Source of the DNA: Alkalibacillus haloalkaliphilus C5
GTDB taxonomy: Bacteria; Bacillota; Bacilli; Bacillales; Alkalibacillaceae
Length of the DNA stretch: 37,535 bases
Assembly: GCF_000269905.1 (NCBI RefSeq)
Contig: NZ_AKIF01000008.1
Span: 1 to 37,535, forward strand
Direction of reading: 5' to 3'
Shown: one piece after another, positions 24,217 to 36,075 of the stretch
Layout of the letters: every line of letters starts with the position of its first letter
How positions within the stretch are numbered: position 1 is the stretch's first letter
Translations under genes and position numbers: made by a program
The notes under the pieces: model-generated
The model's database searches: none
Seen by the model: only the letters and a program-made list of their open reading frames with translations
What the model was told of the DNA's origin: nothing

Positions 24217-24247
24217 AACGGCCTCGATTTAATCGAGGCCGTTTTTT
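24217..24247 (+). terminator. Rho-independent terminator
   Basis: AACGGCCTCGATT (24217-24229) pairs perfectly with AATCGAGGCCGTT (24231-24243), followed by a T-run. It would end the transcript of the small protein at 23971. Confidence 0.9.
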
Positions 24248-24579
24248 ATACAGGGATATGACCTCATATCAAAGGGACAAGAATGGTTAAGTAAAGGTTA
24301 TGAGACGTTAAGCGAAGCAATTTGACGTAGCAATATTAAAATGAGTAACCAGCCTTTATCATTTTTGAAAAAGAAATTCTCATTTATATAAATTGTTTTG
24401 TTGCATCGAAGCGGTTTTCGTTTAAATTCGTCGTATTTTTTACTATAATGGAGAAGGTAGGTAATGGTTGGTTATTCTTAGTGAATAAGTTGAATATACT
24501 TTGGAAATGTTTTAAACTAATAATGATAATAAATTGAGAATGACCAGACATTGAATTAATAGAAATTGGAGGTATTCAA
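24248..24579. other. Gene-free region upstream of sufC
   Basis: About 330 bp with no supported gene. A string at about 24314-24340 (AAGCGAAGCAATTTGACGTA) resembles AAGCGAAGCGTTTTGATGTA at about 11662-11681, suggesting a second, shorter copy of the same dispersed repeat. The rest holds the suf promoter and a leader of about 125 nt. Confidence 0.5.
24421..24449 (+). promoter_or_regulatory. Candidate suf operon promoter
   Basis: TATAAT (24444-24449) is preceded, at 17 bp, by TTTAAA (24421-24426), a weak -35. The leader to the sufC start would be about 125 nt. Confidence 0.6.
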
Positions 24580-25365
24580 ATGGCAGGATCAACTTTAGAG
24601 ATTAAAGATCTTCATGTTGAAATCGAAGGAGAAGAGATTTTAAAAGGTGTAAACCTTACAATTAATGGTGGAGAATTCCACGCGGTAATGGGCCCGAACG
24701 GTACAGGTAAATCAACTTTAGCTAGTGCTATTATGGGTCACCCTAAGTATGAAGTAACTAAAGGTCAAGTACTTTTAGATGGTGAAGATGTACTAGAAAT
24801 GGAAGTTGATGAGCGTGCTCAAGCTGGTCTATTCCTAGCAATGCAGTATCCAAGTGAGATCAGTGGTGTAACAAACTCTGATTTCTTACGTTCATCTATT
24901 AATGCACAACGCGAAGAAGGCGATGAAATTCCATTAATGAAGTTCATTAAAGAAATGGATGCAACAATGGATTCATTAGAAATCGATAAAAATATGGCAC
25001 AGCGTTACCTAAACGAAGGTTTCTCTGGTGGTGAGAAAAAGCGTAACGAAATTTTACAGCTTATGATGTTAAAACCAGCAATCGGGATTTTAGACGAAAT
25101 TGACTCTGGTCTAGACATCGACGCGTTAAAAGTAGTTTCTAATGGTATTAACCAAATGCGCGATGAGAAATTTGGTTGCTTAATCATTACACACTATCAG
25201 CGTTTACTTGATTACATCACACCAGACCACGTACACGTTATGATGCAAGGTCGCGTTGTTAAATCTGGTGGTCCAGAACTAGCACACCGCCTAGAGGCTG
25301 AAGGTTATGACTGGATTAAAGAAGAACTAGGAATTGACGACGAAACAGTAGGCCAAAAAGCATAA
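24580..25365 (+). CDS. sufC: Fe-S cluster assembly ATPase SufC
   Basis: A 261-residue ABC-type ATPase of the SufBCD scaffold, cytoplasmic and not a transporter. Walker A GPNGTGKST, the family-typical segment QYPSEISGVTNSDFLR, signature FSGGEKKRNEI and Walker B GILDEIDSGLD are all present. Start ATG 24580 follows TGGAGGT. It is first of sufC-sufD-sufS-sufU-sufB, the essential housekeeping Fe-S operon of Bacillus. Confidence 0.97.
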   Translation: MAGSTLEIKDLHVEIEGEEILKGVNLTINGGEFHAVMGPNGTGKSTLASAIMGHPKYEVTKGQVLLDGEDVLEMEVDERAQAGLFLAMQYPSEISGVTNSDFLRSSINAQREEGDEIPLMKFIKEMDATMDSLEIDKNMAQRYLNEGFSGGEKKRNEILQLMMLKPAIGILDEIDSGLDIDALKVVSNGINQMRDEKFGCLIITHYQRLLDYITPDHVHVMMQGRVVKSGGPELAHRLEAEGYDWIKEELGIDDETVGQKA

Positions 25366-25384
25366 CACGATAGGAGGGTAACGA

Positions 25385-28360
<2,976 letters not shown>

Positions 28361-28397
28361 AGGTACTTGCTTACAATCTTTGAAGGAGGGTGAAAGT

Positions 28398-29795
28398 ATG
28401 GCTAAGAAAGCACCTGAAGTCGGTGATTACAAGTATGGTTTTAATGATCGTGACGTATCAATTTTCCGTACTGAAAGAGGCCTTACAGAAAATGTTGTGC
28501 GTGAAATTTCACGACAAAAGGACGAACCTGAATGGATGTTAGAATTCCGCTTAAAAGCGTTTGAACAGTTCCACAGCATGCCTATGCCGCAATGGGGTGG
28601 AGACTTAAACGAATTAGACTTTGATGAAATCACTTATTACGTAAAGCCATCTGAACAAACTGAGCGTTCTTGGGATGAAGTACCGGATGAGATTAAACAA
28701 ACGTTTGATCGTTTAGGAATCCCAGAAGCTGAACAGAAGTACTTAGCTGGTGTATCAGCGCAGTACGAATCAGAAGTTGTATACCACAACATGGAACAAG
28801 AGCTTGAAGACATGGGTGTAGTATTCAAAGACACAGATACAGCACTTCAAGAAAACGAAGAACTATTCCGTGAATATTTCGGTAAAGTTATTCCACCATC
28901 TGATAACAAGTTCTCAGCATTAAACTCTGCAGTATGGTCTGGTGGTTCATTCATCTATGTTCCGAAAAATACAAAAGTAGAAACGCCATTACAGGCGTAC
29001 TTCCGTATTAACTCAGAGAACATGGGACAGTTTGAGCGTACACTAATTATTGTAGATGAAGGTGCATCAGTTCACTATGTTGAAGGTTGTACAGCGCCTG
29101 TTTATACAACAAACTCACTACACAGTGCAGTTGTTGAAATCTATGTACAAAAAGATGCTTATTGCCGTTACACAACAATCCAAAACTGGGCAAACAATGT
29201 TTATAACTTAGTTACGAAGCGTGCCTCAGCTGGAGAAAATGCAACGATGGAATGGGTTGACGGTAACTTAGGTTCAAAACTGACGATGAAGTATCCAGCA
29301 GTGCTTCTAAAAGGTGAAGGTGCACGTGGTATGACACTTTCCATTGCATTAGCTGGTAAAGGACAGCACCAAGATGCTGGTGCGAAGATGCACCACTTAG
29401 CACCGAATACGTCATCAACGATCGTTTCTAAATCGATCTCTAAACAAGGTGGTAAAGTAACGTATCGTGGTATTGTACACTTTGGTAAAAAAGCAGAAGG
29501 TGCACGTTCAAACATCGAATGTGATACGTTAATCTTAGATAATGAATCAACGTCAGATACAATTCCTTACAACGAAGTTCTTAATGAAAACATTTCATTA
29601 GAGCATGAAGCGAAGGTGTCTAAAGTATCTGAGGAACAGTTATTCTATTTAATGAGCCGTGGTATTTCAGAAGAAGAAGCAACTGAAATGATCGTAATGG
29701 GCTTCATCGAGCCATTTACGAAAGAGTTGCCAATGGAATACGCTGTAGAAATGAACCGCCTAATCAAGTTCGAAATGGAAGGTTCAATCGGTTAA
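28398..29795 (+). CDS. sufB: Fe-S cluster assembly scaffold SufB
   Basis: A 465-residue SufB with the N-terminal [19 protein letters not shown] and the C-terminal beta-helix. Conserved segments are [11 protein letters not shown] and [19 protein letters not shown], with Cys residues expected in persulfide transfer and cluster binding. An in-frame TTG at 28332 was rejected in favour of the ATG at 28398 behind AAGGAGGG. It is last in the operon, with a terminator 16 bp downstream. Confidence 0.97.
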   Translation: MAKKAPEVGDYKYGFNDRDVSIFRTERGLTENVVREISRQKDEPEWMLEFRLKAFEQFHSMPMPQWGGDLNELDFDEITYYVKPSEQTERSWDEVPDEIKQTFDRLGIPEAEQKYLAGVSAQYESEVVYHNMEQELEDMGVVFKDTDTALQENEELFREYFGKVIPPSDNKFSALNSAVWSGGSFIYVPKNTKVETPLQAYFRINSENMGQFERTLIIVDEGASVHYVEGCTAPVYTTNSLHSAVVEIYVQKDAYCRYTTIQNWANNVYNLVTKRASAGENATMEWVDGNLGSKLTMKYPAVLLKGEGARGMTLSIALAGKGQHQDAGAKMHHLAPNTSSTIVSKSISKQGGKVTYRGIVHFGKKAEGARSNIECDTLILDNESTSDTIPYNEVLNENISLEHEAKVSKVSEEQLFYLMSRGISEEEATEMIVMGFIEPFTKELPMEYAVEMNRLIKFEMEGSIG

Positions 29796-29810
29796 TATCA
29801 ATTAATTGCG

Positions 29811-29841
29811 AGAGGCGAGCTTTTTAAGTTCGCCTCTTTTT
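29811..29841 (+). terminator. Terminator of the suf operon
   Basis: AGAGGCGA (29811-29818) and TCGCCTCT (29830-29837) form a stem, extended inward by CTT/AAG, followed by Ts. Confidence 0.9.
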
Positions 29842-29905
29842 ATAATACAATTTTATTCCAGAAATAGGTGATAGAAAGTGTGTAGTTGTGAGGGAGTGGT
29901 TAAGG

Positions 29906-30217
29906 TTGACTGATTGTCTAAAAGAAGGTTTAGCTAATTTGTGGAAAGATAAAGAAGCCGTTGGAGGAAAACTATATTTAACTAATAAAGAATTAATCCA
30001 TAAGCCACACAAAGCAAACATTCAAAAAGAAGATGTTTTTATTGATGTTCAACAGATTGTGAAGGCTGAATTTTATACAAACAAAGTTTTTAAAGTTCCC
30101 CTTATGAAAAACGGGTTGAAAGTTGTATTAGATTCTAATGAAACTTTCTACTTTGTCGTCAATAAAAGAAATGAATGGAAAGAAGCAATTGATCGTTTAT
30201 TAACCTGTGATGATTAA
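29906..30217 (+). CDS. GRAM/PH-like domain protein
   Basis: A small soluble protein of about 103 residues. The segment KEAVGGKLYLTNKELIHKPHKANIQ followed by alternating beta strands and a final helix (RNEWKEAIDRLL) fits the bacterial GRAM/PH-like fold; function is unknown. A GTG at 29888 has no ribosome binding site. The TTG at 29906 lies 9 nt after GGGAG and starts MTDCLKEGLANLW, so I prefer it, with moderate certainty. It stands alone between the suf terminator and the yunE leader. Confidence 0.7.
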   Translation: MTDCLKEGLANLWKDKEAVGGKLYLTNKELIHKPHKANIQKEDVFIDVQQIVKAEFYTNKVFKVPLMKNGLKVVLDSNETFYFVVNKRNEWKEAIDRLLTCDD

Positions 30218-30249
30218 AATCACGCTAATATAAGGAACCGAAAAATATA

Positions 30250-30353
30250 TTGGTTTATTAAGTTTATAATATGGTATGATAGTAGGCGTGAGGTCACCTC
30301 GCGTATTTTTTGCTTTAAAAAGGCAACATTAAGGACTTAAAGTCTTCTAATGT
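30250..30353 (+). promoter_or_regulatory. Promoter and structured leader of yunE
   Basis: An extended -10 (TGGTATGAT, 30272-30280) is followed almost at once by a hairpin CGTGAGG / CCTCGCG (30287-30303) and a T-rich run, resembling a terminator at the very 5' end of the RNA. A second hairpin, ACATTA ... TAATGT enclosing GACTT / AAGTC (30326-30353), follows before the yunE ribosome binding site. Confidence 0.55.
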
Positions 30354-30391
30354 CATCAATGTTAATCTTCAAAGAATGAAGGGATATTATA

Positions 30392-31222
30392 ATGGTCTTT
30401 ATCATAATGTTTATAATCGGATTATTAAGTGCTTTCGTCGGCAGCATTGCTGGTTTAGGTGGAGGCGTTATTTTTGTTCCGGTTTTATTGTTTTTTGCTG
30501 AATTTAATGAAAGCTTCTCTTGGGTTACACCTCAAAATGTAGTTGCCATGTCGTTAATCGTCATGATTTTCACAGGACTATCTTCGACCTTAACATTTTT
30601 AAAACGCAAACGAGTAGATGTTTTTAGTGGGACGCTATTCTTAATTGGAAGCATACCTGGAGCATTAACTGGTGTTTATATTAATCAGTTTGTTCATATT
30701 GATGCTTTTCAGTTATATTTCGGAATGCTCATGCTTGTTGTCGTGAGTATGTTTTTTGTTAAGAAAAAGTTAGTGAAAGAGCCAACACTCCCCAATATAA
30801 AACCTGGACGTTTTCGTATGACAAGAACATTCGATTTATATGGGAAGAGTACTACATATTCTTATTCTGCTATTTTAGGTATATTTATTGCTTATTTTGT
30901 CGGTATGATGTCAGGGTTATTCGGAGTAGGTGGCGGCTCACTAATGGTACCAGCTATGATTTTGCTATTTGGTTTCCCGGCACATATTGCAGCGCCAACT
31001 TCTATGTTTATGATCTTCTTCTCAAGTGTCGTATCATCAAGTGCACACATTGCAGCTGGGCATGTCATATGGGCATTTACTTTAGCTGCTATACCCGGAG
31101 CGTGGATTGGTGGGCATTTAGGAGCGGTTGTGAACCAGCGCTTAAATAGTAATGTCATTGAGTGGATTTTAAGAATTGTAATGATTATAATCGGCATAAG
31201 ATTAATAATACAGTCTTTCTAA
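30392..31222 (+). CDS. yunE: TauE/SafE-family membrane transporter (YunE-like)
   Basis: A 276-residue protein with about eight hydrophobic helices in two halves, each with the Gly-rich signature of the family: GSIAGLGGGVIFVPVLL at the start and MMSGLFGVGGGSLMVPAMIL in the second half. TauE/SafE proteins export sulfite or organosulfonates in some bacteria; here the substrate is not known. The start ATG 30392 follows AAGGGA. It is first in the order yunE-yunD-yunC-yunB, conserved with B. subtilis. Confidence 0.88.
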   Translation: MVFIIMFIIGLLSAFVGSIAGLGGGVIFVPVLLFFAEFNESFSWVTPQNVVAMSLIVMIFTGLSSTLTFLKRKRVDVFSGTLFLIGSIPGALTGVYINQFVHIDAFQLYFGMLMLVVVSMFFVKKKLVKEPTLPNIKPGRFRMTRTFDLYGKSTTYSYSAILGIFIAYFVGMMSGLFGVGGGSLMVPAMILLFGFPAHIAAPTSMFMIFFSSVVSSSAHIAAGHVIWAFTLAAIPGAWIGGHLGAVVNQRLNSNVIEWILRIVMIIIGIRLIIQSF

Positions 31223-31241
31223 ATGAAGGAGATTAATCTGA

Positions 31242-32615
31242 ATGAAAGAACAAATCCATTTATATTTTACAAGTGACTTACATAGCCACTTTCAATATTG
31301 GCCTCACATAATGGACTCAATTAATAAAAGAGTAAACCAACATAAAGTTGATGGGGAGTATTACTTATTACTTGATAATGGGGATCACGTGGATCGCGTC
31401 CATCCAATTAGTGAAGCGACTTTAGGCCAAGCTAACGTAAAGCTTTTAAATAAAGCGAACTATCATACTGTTACATTAGGTAATAACGAAGGCATAACGT
31501 TACCGAAAGACAATTTGTATCATTTATATGATGATGCACGATTTGATGTGGTCTGTGCTAATTTAAGACCAGTAGATGCAACAAGCCCTTCTTGGTTAAA
31601 GACTTATAAAATTTACACAACCCCAAATCAAACAAAAGTGGGTGTCATCGGTTTAACGGCCCCTTTTAAAAAGTTTTATGAGCAATTAAATTGGGACGTA
31701 ACAGACCCTTATGCTGAGTTGGATCAGTACATTCCAATATTACGAAATGAATGTGATTTAATCGTCGTTTTGTCGCATTTAGGGATGTACGATGATGAAG
31801 CAATTGCTGAAAAATATCCAGTTGATGTGATTTTGGGTGGGCATACTCACCACCTTTATGAAGAAGCAAAAGAAGTAAACGGTACACTAATTAATGCAGT
31901 CGGTAAGCAAGGTCGTTTTTTTGGGTATGTTAACTTAGTAATTGAACATAATCAATCTAAAAAATCACAGGCATACGGGGAAGCGATCCCGATTCCAGCA
32001 ACACTAGACCTAAAAACAGTAAATTACTTAAATGAGTTAGAAACATATGCCAATGAACAGCTTAACCAAGTGATTACAAACCTTAAAAAGCCCTATGAGA
32101 TTAGTTGGTTTGAAGAAAGTGAAATCATGAGTGAATTTGTAAAAACACTTAAAGATTGGACCGGTGCAGATGCTGCTGCCTTAAATTCAGGAGTACTATT
32201 ACAAGGCTTTAATGTTGGAGCAGTTACAAAGAAACATATCCATGAAAGCTGTCCGCATCCAATGAATCCTTGTAAAATGGTGTTAACGGGTGAGGAGTTA
32301 ATTGAGACAATCAAGCTTTTTGAGAGTGAACGTTTTACTAACTTTAAGTTAAAAGGGTTAGGTTTTCGAGGGCAAGTGATTGGTAAGATGATTTATTCTA
32401 ATATCACATTTGATTACAATTATTATTCTAATATAATACAAAAAGTATATTTAAACGGTGAAATTGTTAATCCGGATAAAGAATATACATTAGCAACAGC
32501 TGATACGTTTTCTTTCCCTTGGCTAATACCTCCGATTTCAAAAGTTAATAAAAAGAAGTATTATATGCCAGAGTTTTTACGTAATGTATTAGAGGAGTGC
32601 TTGTCTAAAAGCTAA
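31242..32615 (+). CDS. yunD: Metallophosphatase / 5'-nucleotidase-type protein (YunD-like)
   Basis: A 457-residue cytoplasmic calcineurin-like phosphoesterase with a 5'-nucleotidase C-terminal domain. Dimetal-site motifs are TSDLHSHFQYW, LDNGDHVDR, LGNNEG, VLSHLGMYDD and LGGHTHH. No signal peptide is present, unlike secreted UshA-type nucleotidases. The usual GNHE-like motif reads GNNEG, as I recall for YunD relatives. It lies 19 bp after yunE and is probably co-transcribed. The likely activity is hydrolysis of a nucleotide or related phosphate. Confidence 0.88.
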   Translation: MKEQIHLYFTSDLHSHFQYWPHIMDSINKRVNQHKVDGEYYLLLDNGDHVDRVHPISEATLGQANVKLLNKANYHTVTLGNNEGITLPKDNLYHLYDDARFDVVCANLRPVDATSPSWLKTYKIYTTPNQTKVGVIGLTAPFKKFYEQLNWDVTDPYAELDQYIPILRNECDLIVVLSHLGMYDDEAIAEKYPVDVILGGHTHHLYEEAKEVNGTLINAVGKQGRFFGYVNLVIEHNQSKKSQAYGEAIPIPATLDLKTVNYLNELETYANEQLNQVITNLKKPYEISWFEESEIMSEFVKTLKDWTGADAAALNSGVLLQGFNVGAVTKKHIHESCPHPMNPCKMVLTGEELIETIKLFESERFTNFKLKGLGFRGQVIGKMIYSNITFDYNYYSNIIQKVYLNGEIVNPDKEYTLATADTFSFPWLIPPISKVNKKKYYMPEFLRNVLEECLSKS

Positions 32616-32677
32616 AATTAGACAGGCACTTCTTTTTTTTTCATTCATAACTTATAAGGAGAAGGAGGTTGGTGTCA

Positions 32678-32983
32678 TTGATTCACGTAGAGCCAATATG
32701 GATTGAGGATCATGCTTTTACTTTCACTCATGTCGAATTACCTAAAACAGATTTACTTATCATTTCTAATGACATCGGGTATATTATGTGCGGTGCTTTA
32801 GATGTAGATTTGCTAAATGAAAAACTACATGACCGCCAAATTGTCGCAGCGCGTGCTGTAGGAGTTCGTAATCGGGATGAGTTATTGTATGCCCCATTAC
32901 AAAAGGTCACGAAGTACTCTGAGGAAAAATACGGATGGTATGAAGGAATGATTGGTAAGCAAGCATTACTTTCTTTAAATTAA
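32678..32983 (+). CDS. yunC: DUF1805 protein (YunC-like)
   Basis: A 101-residue protein matching B. subtilis YunC throughout, notably NDIGYIMCGALDVDLLNEKL and RAVGVRNRDELL, with one conserved Cys. Function is unknown. Three in-frame non-ATG starts exist. TTG 32669 touches the Shine-Dalgarno AAGGAGG (32662-32668), GTG 32672 is 3 nt away, and TTG 32678 is 9 nt away. The last also lines up with the YunC N terminus (MIHVEPIWIEDHAF), so I chose it. Confidence 0.85.
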   Translation: MIHVEPIWIEDHAFTFTHVELPKTDLLIISNDIGYIMCGALDVDLLNEKLHDRQIVAARAVGVRNRDELLYAPLQKVTKYSEEKYGWYEGMIGKQALLSLN

Positions 32984-33012
32984 TTAGTTAGGCCCTCCGA
33001 CATTTATACATG

Positions 33013-33055
33013 CCCCCTTAACCTAAAGCATATAGTTTGGGTAGAGGGGGTTTTT
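33013..33055 (+). terminator. Terminator-like hairpin containing the yunB ribosome binding site
   Basis: CCCCCT (33013-33018) pairs with AGGGGG (33045-33050). An inner helix ACCTAAA / TTTGGGT (33021-33027, 33036-33042, one G-U pair) adds stability, and five Ts follow. The AGGGGG arm is also the Shine-Dalgarno for the yunB GTG at 33058. Confidence 0.75.
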
Positions 33056-33057
33056 AC

Positions 33058-33843
33058 GTGCGTCGATACAAACCGAGAACTTGGAACAGGAGAAAACCGA
33101 AGACGTTTAGCCAAATCCTCATGATGACATTCATATCATTTATAGTAGCGATCATTTTATCTGTATGGATTATTAACCGTGGTATTGAGCCAACATTAAT
33201 TGAAATTGCTGAGACAAAAACGAATCAATTCGCACGAGAAGCGATTAACGAAGCAGTAAGTAAACGAATTGCTGATGACTTGCAAGCAGATGATCTGCTT
33301 AATATTGAAACAGATGATAATGGCAACATTGTTTCGATAAATTGGAACAGTGTCGTCATTAACCGTGTATTGCGTAATACGACATTTCGTGTGCAAAACT
33401 TTTTAAAGAGAATTGAGCGTGGCGAGATTACACCAGAGGATACGTTAAACTTTGATTTAGACGATGATATAATTATACAGGAAGATACGGTAGAAGAGCA
33501 TCGCGCTATTGTGAGGATCCCAATCGGTCAAGCGACTAATAATGCATTACTTGCTAATTTAGGTCCACAAGTCCCAGTACATTTTAGAGTGATTGGTGAT
33601 GTGCAGTCTGATGTTGAAAGAAGAGTGACAGAGTATGGTATTAATAACGCTTTAATTGAATTAGATATTCATATTCAAGCAAACGTTCAAATTGTAATCC
33701 CATTTGCAACACGAACGACAGAAGTGGAAACAAGTGTACCTGTCTTTGTAGGTGCTGTGCAAGGGCAAGTGCCAGATTTCTATAACCAAGGAGCTACTGA
33801 TTCTCCAAATGTTTCTATTCCGTTTAGGGATTTACAAGAGTAG
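33058..33843 (+). CDS. yunB: Sporulation protein YunB
   Basis: A 261-residue protein with a basic N terminus, one membrane helix (residues ~17-37) and a large extracytoplasmic domain of repeated beta-strand segments (VEEHRAIVRIPIGQATNN, IELDIHIQANVQIVIPF). This matches YunB, a sigma-E-dependent sporulation protein in B. subtilis. A TTG at 33037 is in frame, but the GTG at 33058 is 7 nt after AGGGGG and begins MRRYKPRTWNRR. It supports a spore-forming host. Confidence 0.9.
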   Translation: MRRYKPRTWNRRKPKTFSQILMMTFISFIVAIILSVWIINRGIEPTLIEIAETKTNQFAREAINEAVSKRIADDLQADDLLNIETDDNGNIVSINWNSVVINRVLRNTTFRVQNFLKRIERGEITPEDTLNFDLDDDIIIQEDTVEEHRAIVRIPIGQATNNALLANLGPQVPVHFRVIGDVQSDVERRVTEYGINNALIELDIHIQANVQIVIPFATRTTEVETSVPVFVGAVQGQVPDFYNQGATDSPNVSIPFRDLQE

Positions 33844-33898
33844 TAAGGCATGATATATTTACTTTTGTGTGTGAAAATCAAATAAACTTATAACCTTA

Positions 33899-34131
33899 TC
33901 GATCGATGAGGTAGAGGTGCACTTATCATTAGTAGCATGTGTGAGGATGACAACGAAGATCATATGTGAAAGGGTTAAGTGCCGAAGTATTCAATTAGTC
34001 AATAGTTGAGTATTGGTGTATTTCTGAACAAGGGGTACACTCTCGCGTGAGAAGCGGGGCGCTACTGATCGAGAAATAACCGACTTTCCAAAGTAATGGT
34101 AGATTTCTCTATCATTACTTTTTTTATTGCT
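33899..34131 (+). ncRNA. Lysine riboswitch (L-box) with terminator
   Basis: Characteristic L-box pieces in order are GATGAGGTAGAGGTGC, CATTAGTA, GAGGATGAC, GTGAAAGGGTTAAGTGCCGAAG and GGGGCGCTACTGATCGA. P1 pairs TCGATC at 33899-33904 with GATCGA at 34067-34072. The terminator is AAAGTAATGGTAGA / TCTATCATTACTTT (34090-34121, one G-U pair) with a T-run. Lysine binding should stop transcription before the downstream transporter gene. Confidence 0.93.
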
Positions 34132-34201
34132 CTAAAAAATAGTATTTGAGCATAGTGAAGAGAAGCGGAATTCTCGTAATACCAAAAGGGAGGAAATAAA
34201 C

Positions 34202-35746
34202 ATGGAAGGAACAATTTGGTCATTAATTCCCCCGTTAGTGATGATTTTACTAGTGTTACTGACTCGTAAAGTATTATTGTCATTAGGGGCTGGAATAATT
34301 GTTGGAGCTTTGATGGTTGAAAGCTTCAATATTGTAGCTACAGTTGAAAGAATCTGGTTTTCTTTTCAACATTTATTCTTTATGGAAGGTGAATGGGATA
34401 TTTGGAGTCTTCAATTAGTCGCCTTCTTATTATTACTTGGAATTTTAATTGCATTTCTAACAGCTACTGGAGGCGCACAAGCTTTCGGTAATTGGGCTGT
34501 GAAACGTATTACAACTCGTAAAGGGTCTCAGTATACAACAGGGTTTTTAGGTCTTGGAATTTTTATTGATGACTACTTTAATAGTTTAACGATTGGTCAA
34601 GTTTCTCGTCCAGTAACGGACCGTCAAAATGTCTCACGCGCAAAATTGGCTTATTTGATTGATTCCACATCTGCACCCGTTACGGTATTAACACCAATTT
34701 CAAGTTGGGGTGCTTATATCATTGGAATCATTGCTACGATCATTGCAACACATGAGCTAACGAATATTGGCGCTTTAGAAGCGTTTATTCAAATGATTCC
34801 GTATAACTTTTATGCCATTGCAGCGATTGTATTAGTTTTCTTAGCTGTGTATTTCAAGTTAGACTTTGGGCCGATGAGAAAGCATGAGATCCGTGCACAA
34901 GAAACAGGTGAACTTATTGGCCCGAATAACACAGATGTACCTGGCGACTTAAAAGGTGGCGTCATTGAAAATATTAATGGTAAAGTATTCAACTTACTAA
35001 TTCCAATTCTCGTTTTACTAGCAACGACTGTGACGTCAATGATTGTTACAGGTGTTCAAGCTTCAGAAGGGGAAGTCTCATTAGTTTCGATCTTTGCCAA
35101 CACAGATGTTAACTTATCACTCGTTCTAGGTGGTACGTTCTCAGTCGTTGTTGCGATGCTATTCTATTTCGTTCAACAAGGTGAGAAAACGAATTTCTTC
35201 TTAGTTACTTGGGAAGGTATTAAAGCGATGCTTCCAGCTGTATACATTTTAGTACTAGCGTGGATGATTGTGTCTGTTATTGAAGCTATTGGAACTGATC
35301 AATATTTAGTGTCTCTAGTAGAAGAAGCTAACTTAGATGCTGCCTATTTACCATTGATTATTTTCTTAGTTGCTGGTGTTATGGCATTTGCAACGGGAAC
35401 ATCTTGGGGAACATTTGGTTTAATGTTACCAATAGCAGGTTCAATGGCTGTTGCTCTTGAGCCAGGCTTACTCATTCCTGCATTAGCAGCTGTGTTAGCT
35501 GGTTCAGTATTTGGAGATCACTGTTCACCAATTTCAGATACGTCTGTACTGTCATCAACAGGTGCAGGATCTAATCATATTGATCACGTAATTACTCAAA
35601 TTCCTTACGCATTAACTGCAGCTGTTTCAGCAACTATTGGTTATCTAGCATTAGCTCTAACTAGCTCTGTTATTGTTGGCTTAGTGACAACATTAGTTTT
35701 ATTAGTAGTAATTGTTTTATTAATAAAACAATTGATTAAGTCGTAA
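34202..35746 (+). CDS. NhaC-family transporter, probable lysine transporter (LysW-like)
   Basis: A 514-residue membrane protein with about 12 helices, of the NhaC Na+/H+ antiporter superfamily. Conserved segments are LGIFIDDYFNSLTIGQVSRPVTD, STSAPVTVLTPISSWGAY, FATGTSWGTFGLMLPI and SVFGDHCSPISDTSVLSSTG. By sequence alone it would be named a Na+/H+ antiporter. The lysine riboswitch directly upstream argues that it moves lysine, as proposed for the LysW group of L-box genes. It starts at ATG 34202 behind GGGAGG and is monocistronic. Confidence 0.88.
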   Translation: MEGTIWSLIPPLVMILLVLLTRKVLLSLGAGIIVGALMVESFNIVATVERIWFSFQHLFFMEGEWDIWSLQLVAFLLLLGILIAFLTATGGAQAFGNWAVKRITTRKGSQYTTGFLGLGIFIDDYFNSLTIGQVSRPVTDRQNVSRAKLAYLIDSTSAPVTVLTPISSWGAYIIGIIATIIATHELTNIGALEAFIQMIPYNFYAIAAIVLVFLAVYFKLDFGPMRKHEIRAQETGELIGPNNTDVPGDLKGGVIENINGKVFNLLIPILVLLATTVTSMIVTGVQASEGEVSLVSIFANTDVNLSLVLGGTFSVVVAMLFYFVQQGEKTNFFLVTWEGIKAMLPAVYILVLAWMIVSVIEAIGTDQYLVSLVEEANLDAAYLPLIIFLVAGVMAFATGTSWGTFGLMLPIAGSMAVALEPGLLIPALAAVLAGSVFGDHCSPISDTSVLSSTGAGSNHIDHVITQIPYALTAAVSATIGYLALALTSSVIVGLVTTLVLLVVIVLLIKQLIKS

Positions 35747-35747
35747 A

Positions 35748-35785
35748 GAAGCACAAAAGGTTTCGGCCTTTTGTGCTTTTTTTAT
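35748..35785 (+). terminator. Terminator of the LysW-like gene
   Basis: AAGCACAAAAGG (35749-35760) and CCTTTTGTGCTT (35767-35778) form a perfect 12-bp stem with loop TTTCGG, followed by Ts. Confidence 0.93.
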
Positions 35786-35942
35786 AAATACACTAAGTTG
35801 AAAATAAAATTATTTAAAAATTTTTAACACAACTGTTGTCATAATATGTCGACCTTTGTTAACATAAATAGCGTTGCTCTCTCAAAGGATTATAAAAATT
35901 GCGACTTTTTAACTAAGACAATGTATTGTTTTCGAAAAAAAC

Positions 35943-35971
35943 TTGCAAAAAAATTGTCAAAAAATTATAAT
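35943..35971 (+). promoter_or_regulatory. Promoter of the NSS symporter gene
   Basis: TTGCAA (35943-35948) and TATAAT (35966-35971) are exactly 17 bp apart in a very A/T-rich region. The leader to the ATG at 36076 would be about 95 nt and contains a palindrome GTACATGTAC near 36032-36041. Confidence 0.8.
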
Positions 35972-36075
35972 AAAAACAAAATAGTCAATATATTTATTTT
36001 GAGAGGGTTGGTACATTAAAATAAACAAGCAAGTACATGTACACTAAAACTAGAAAACGAAAGGGGAATATGATT

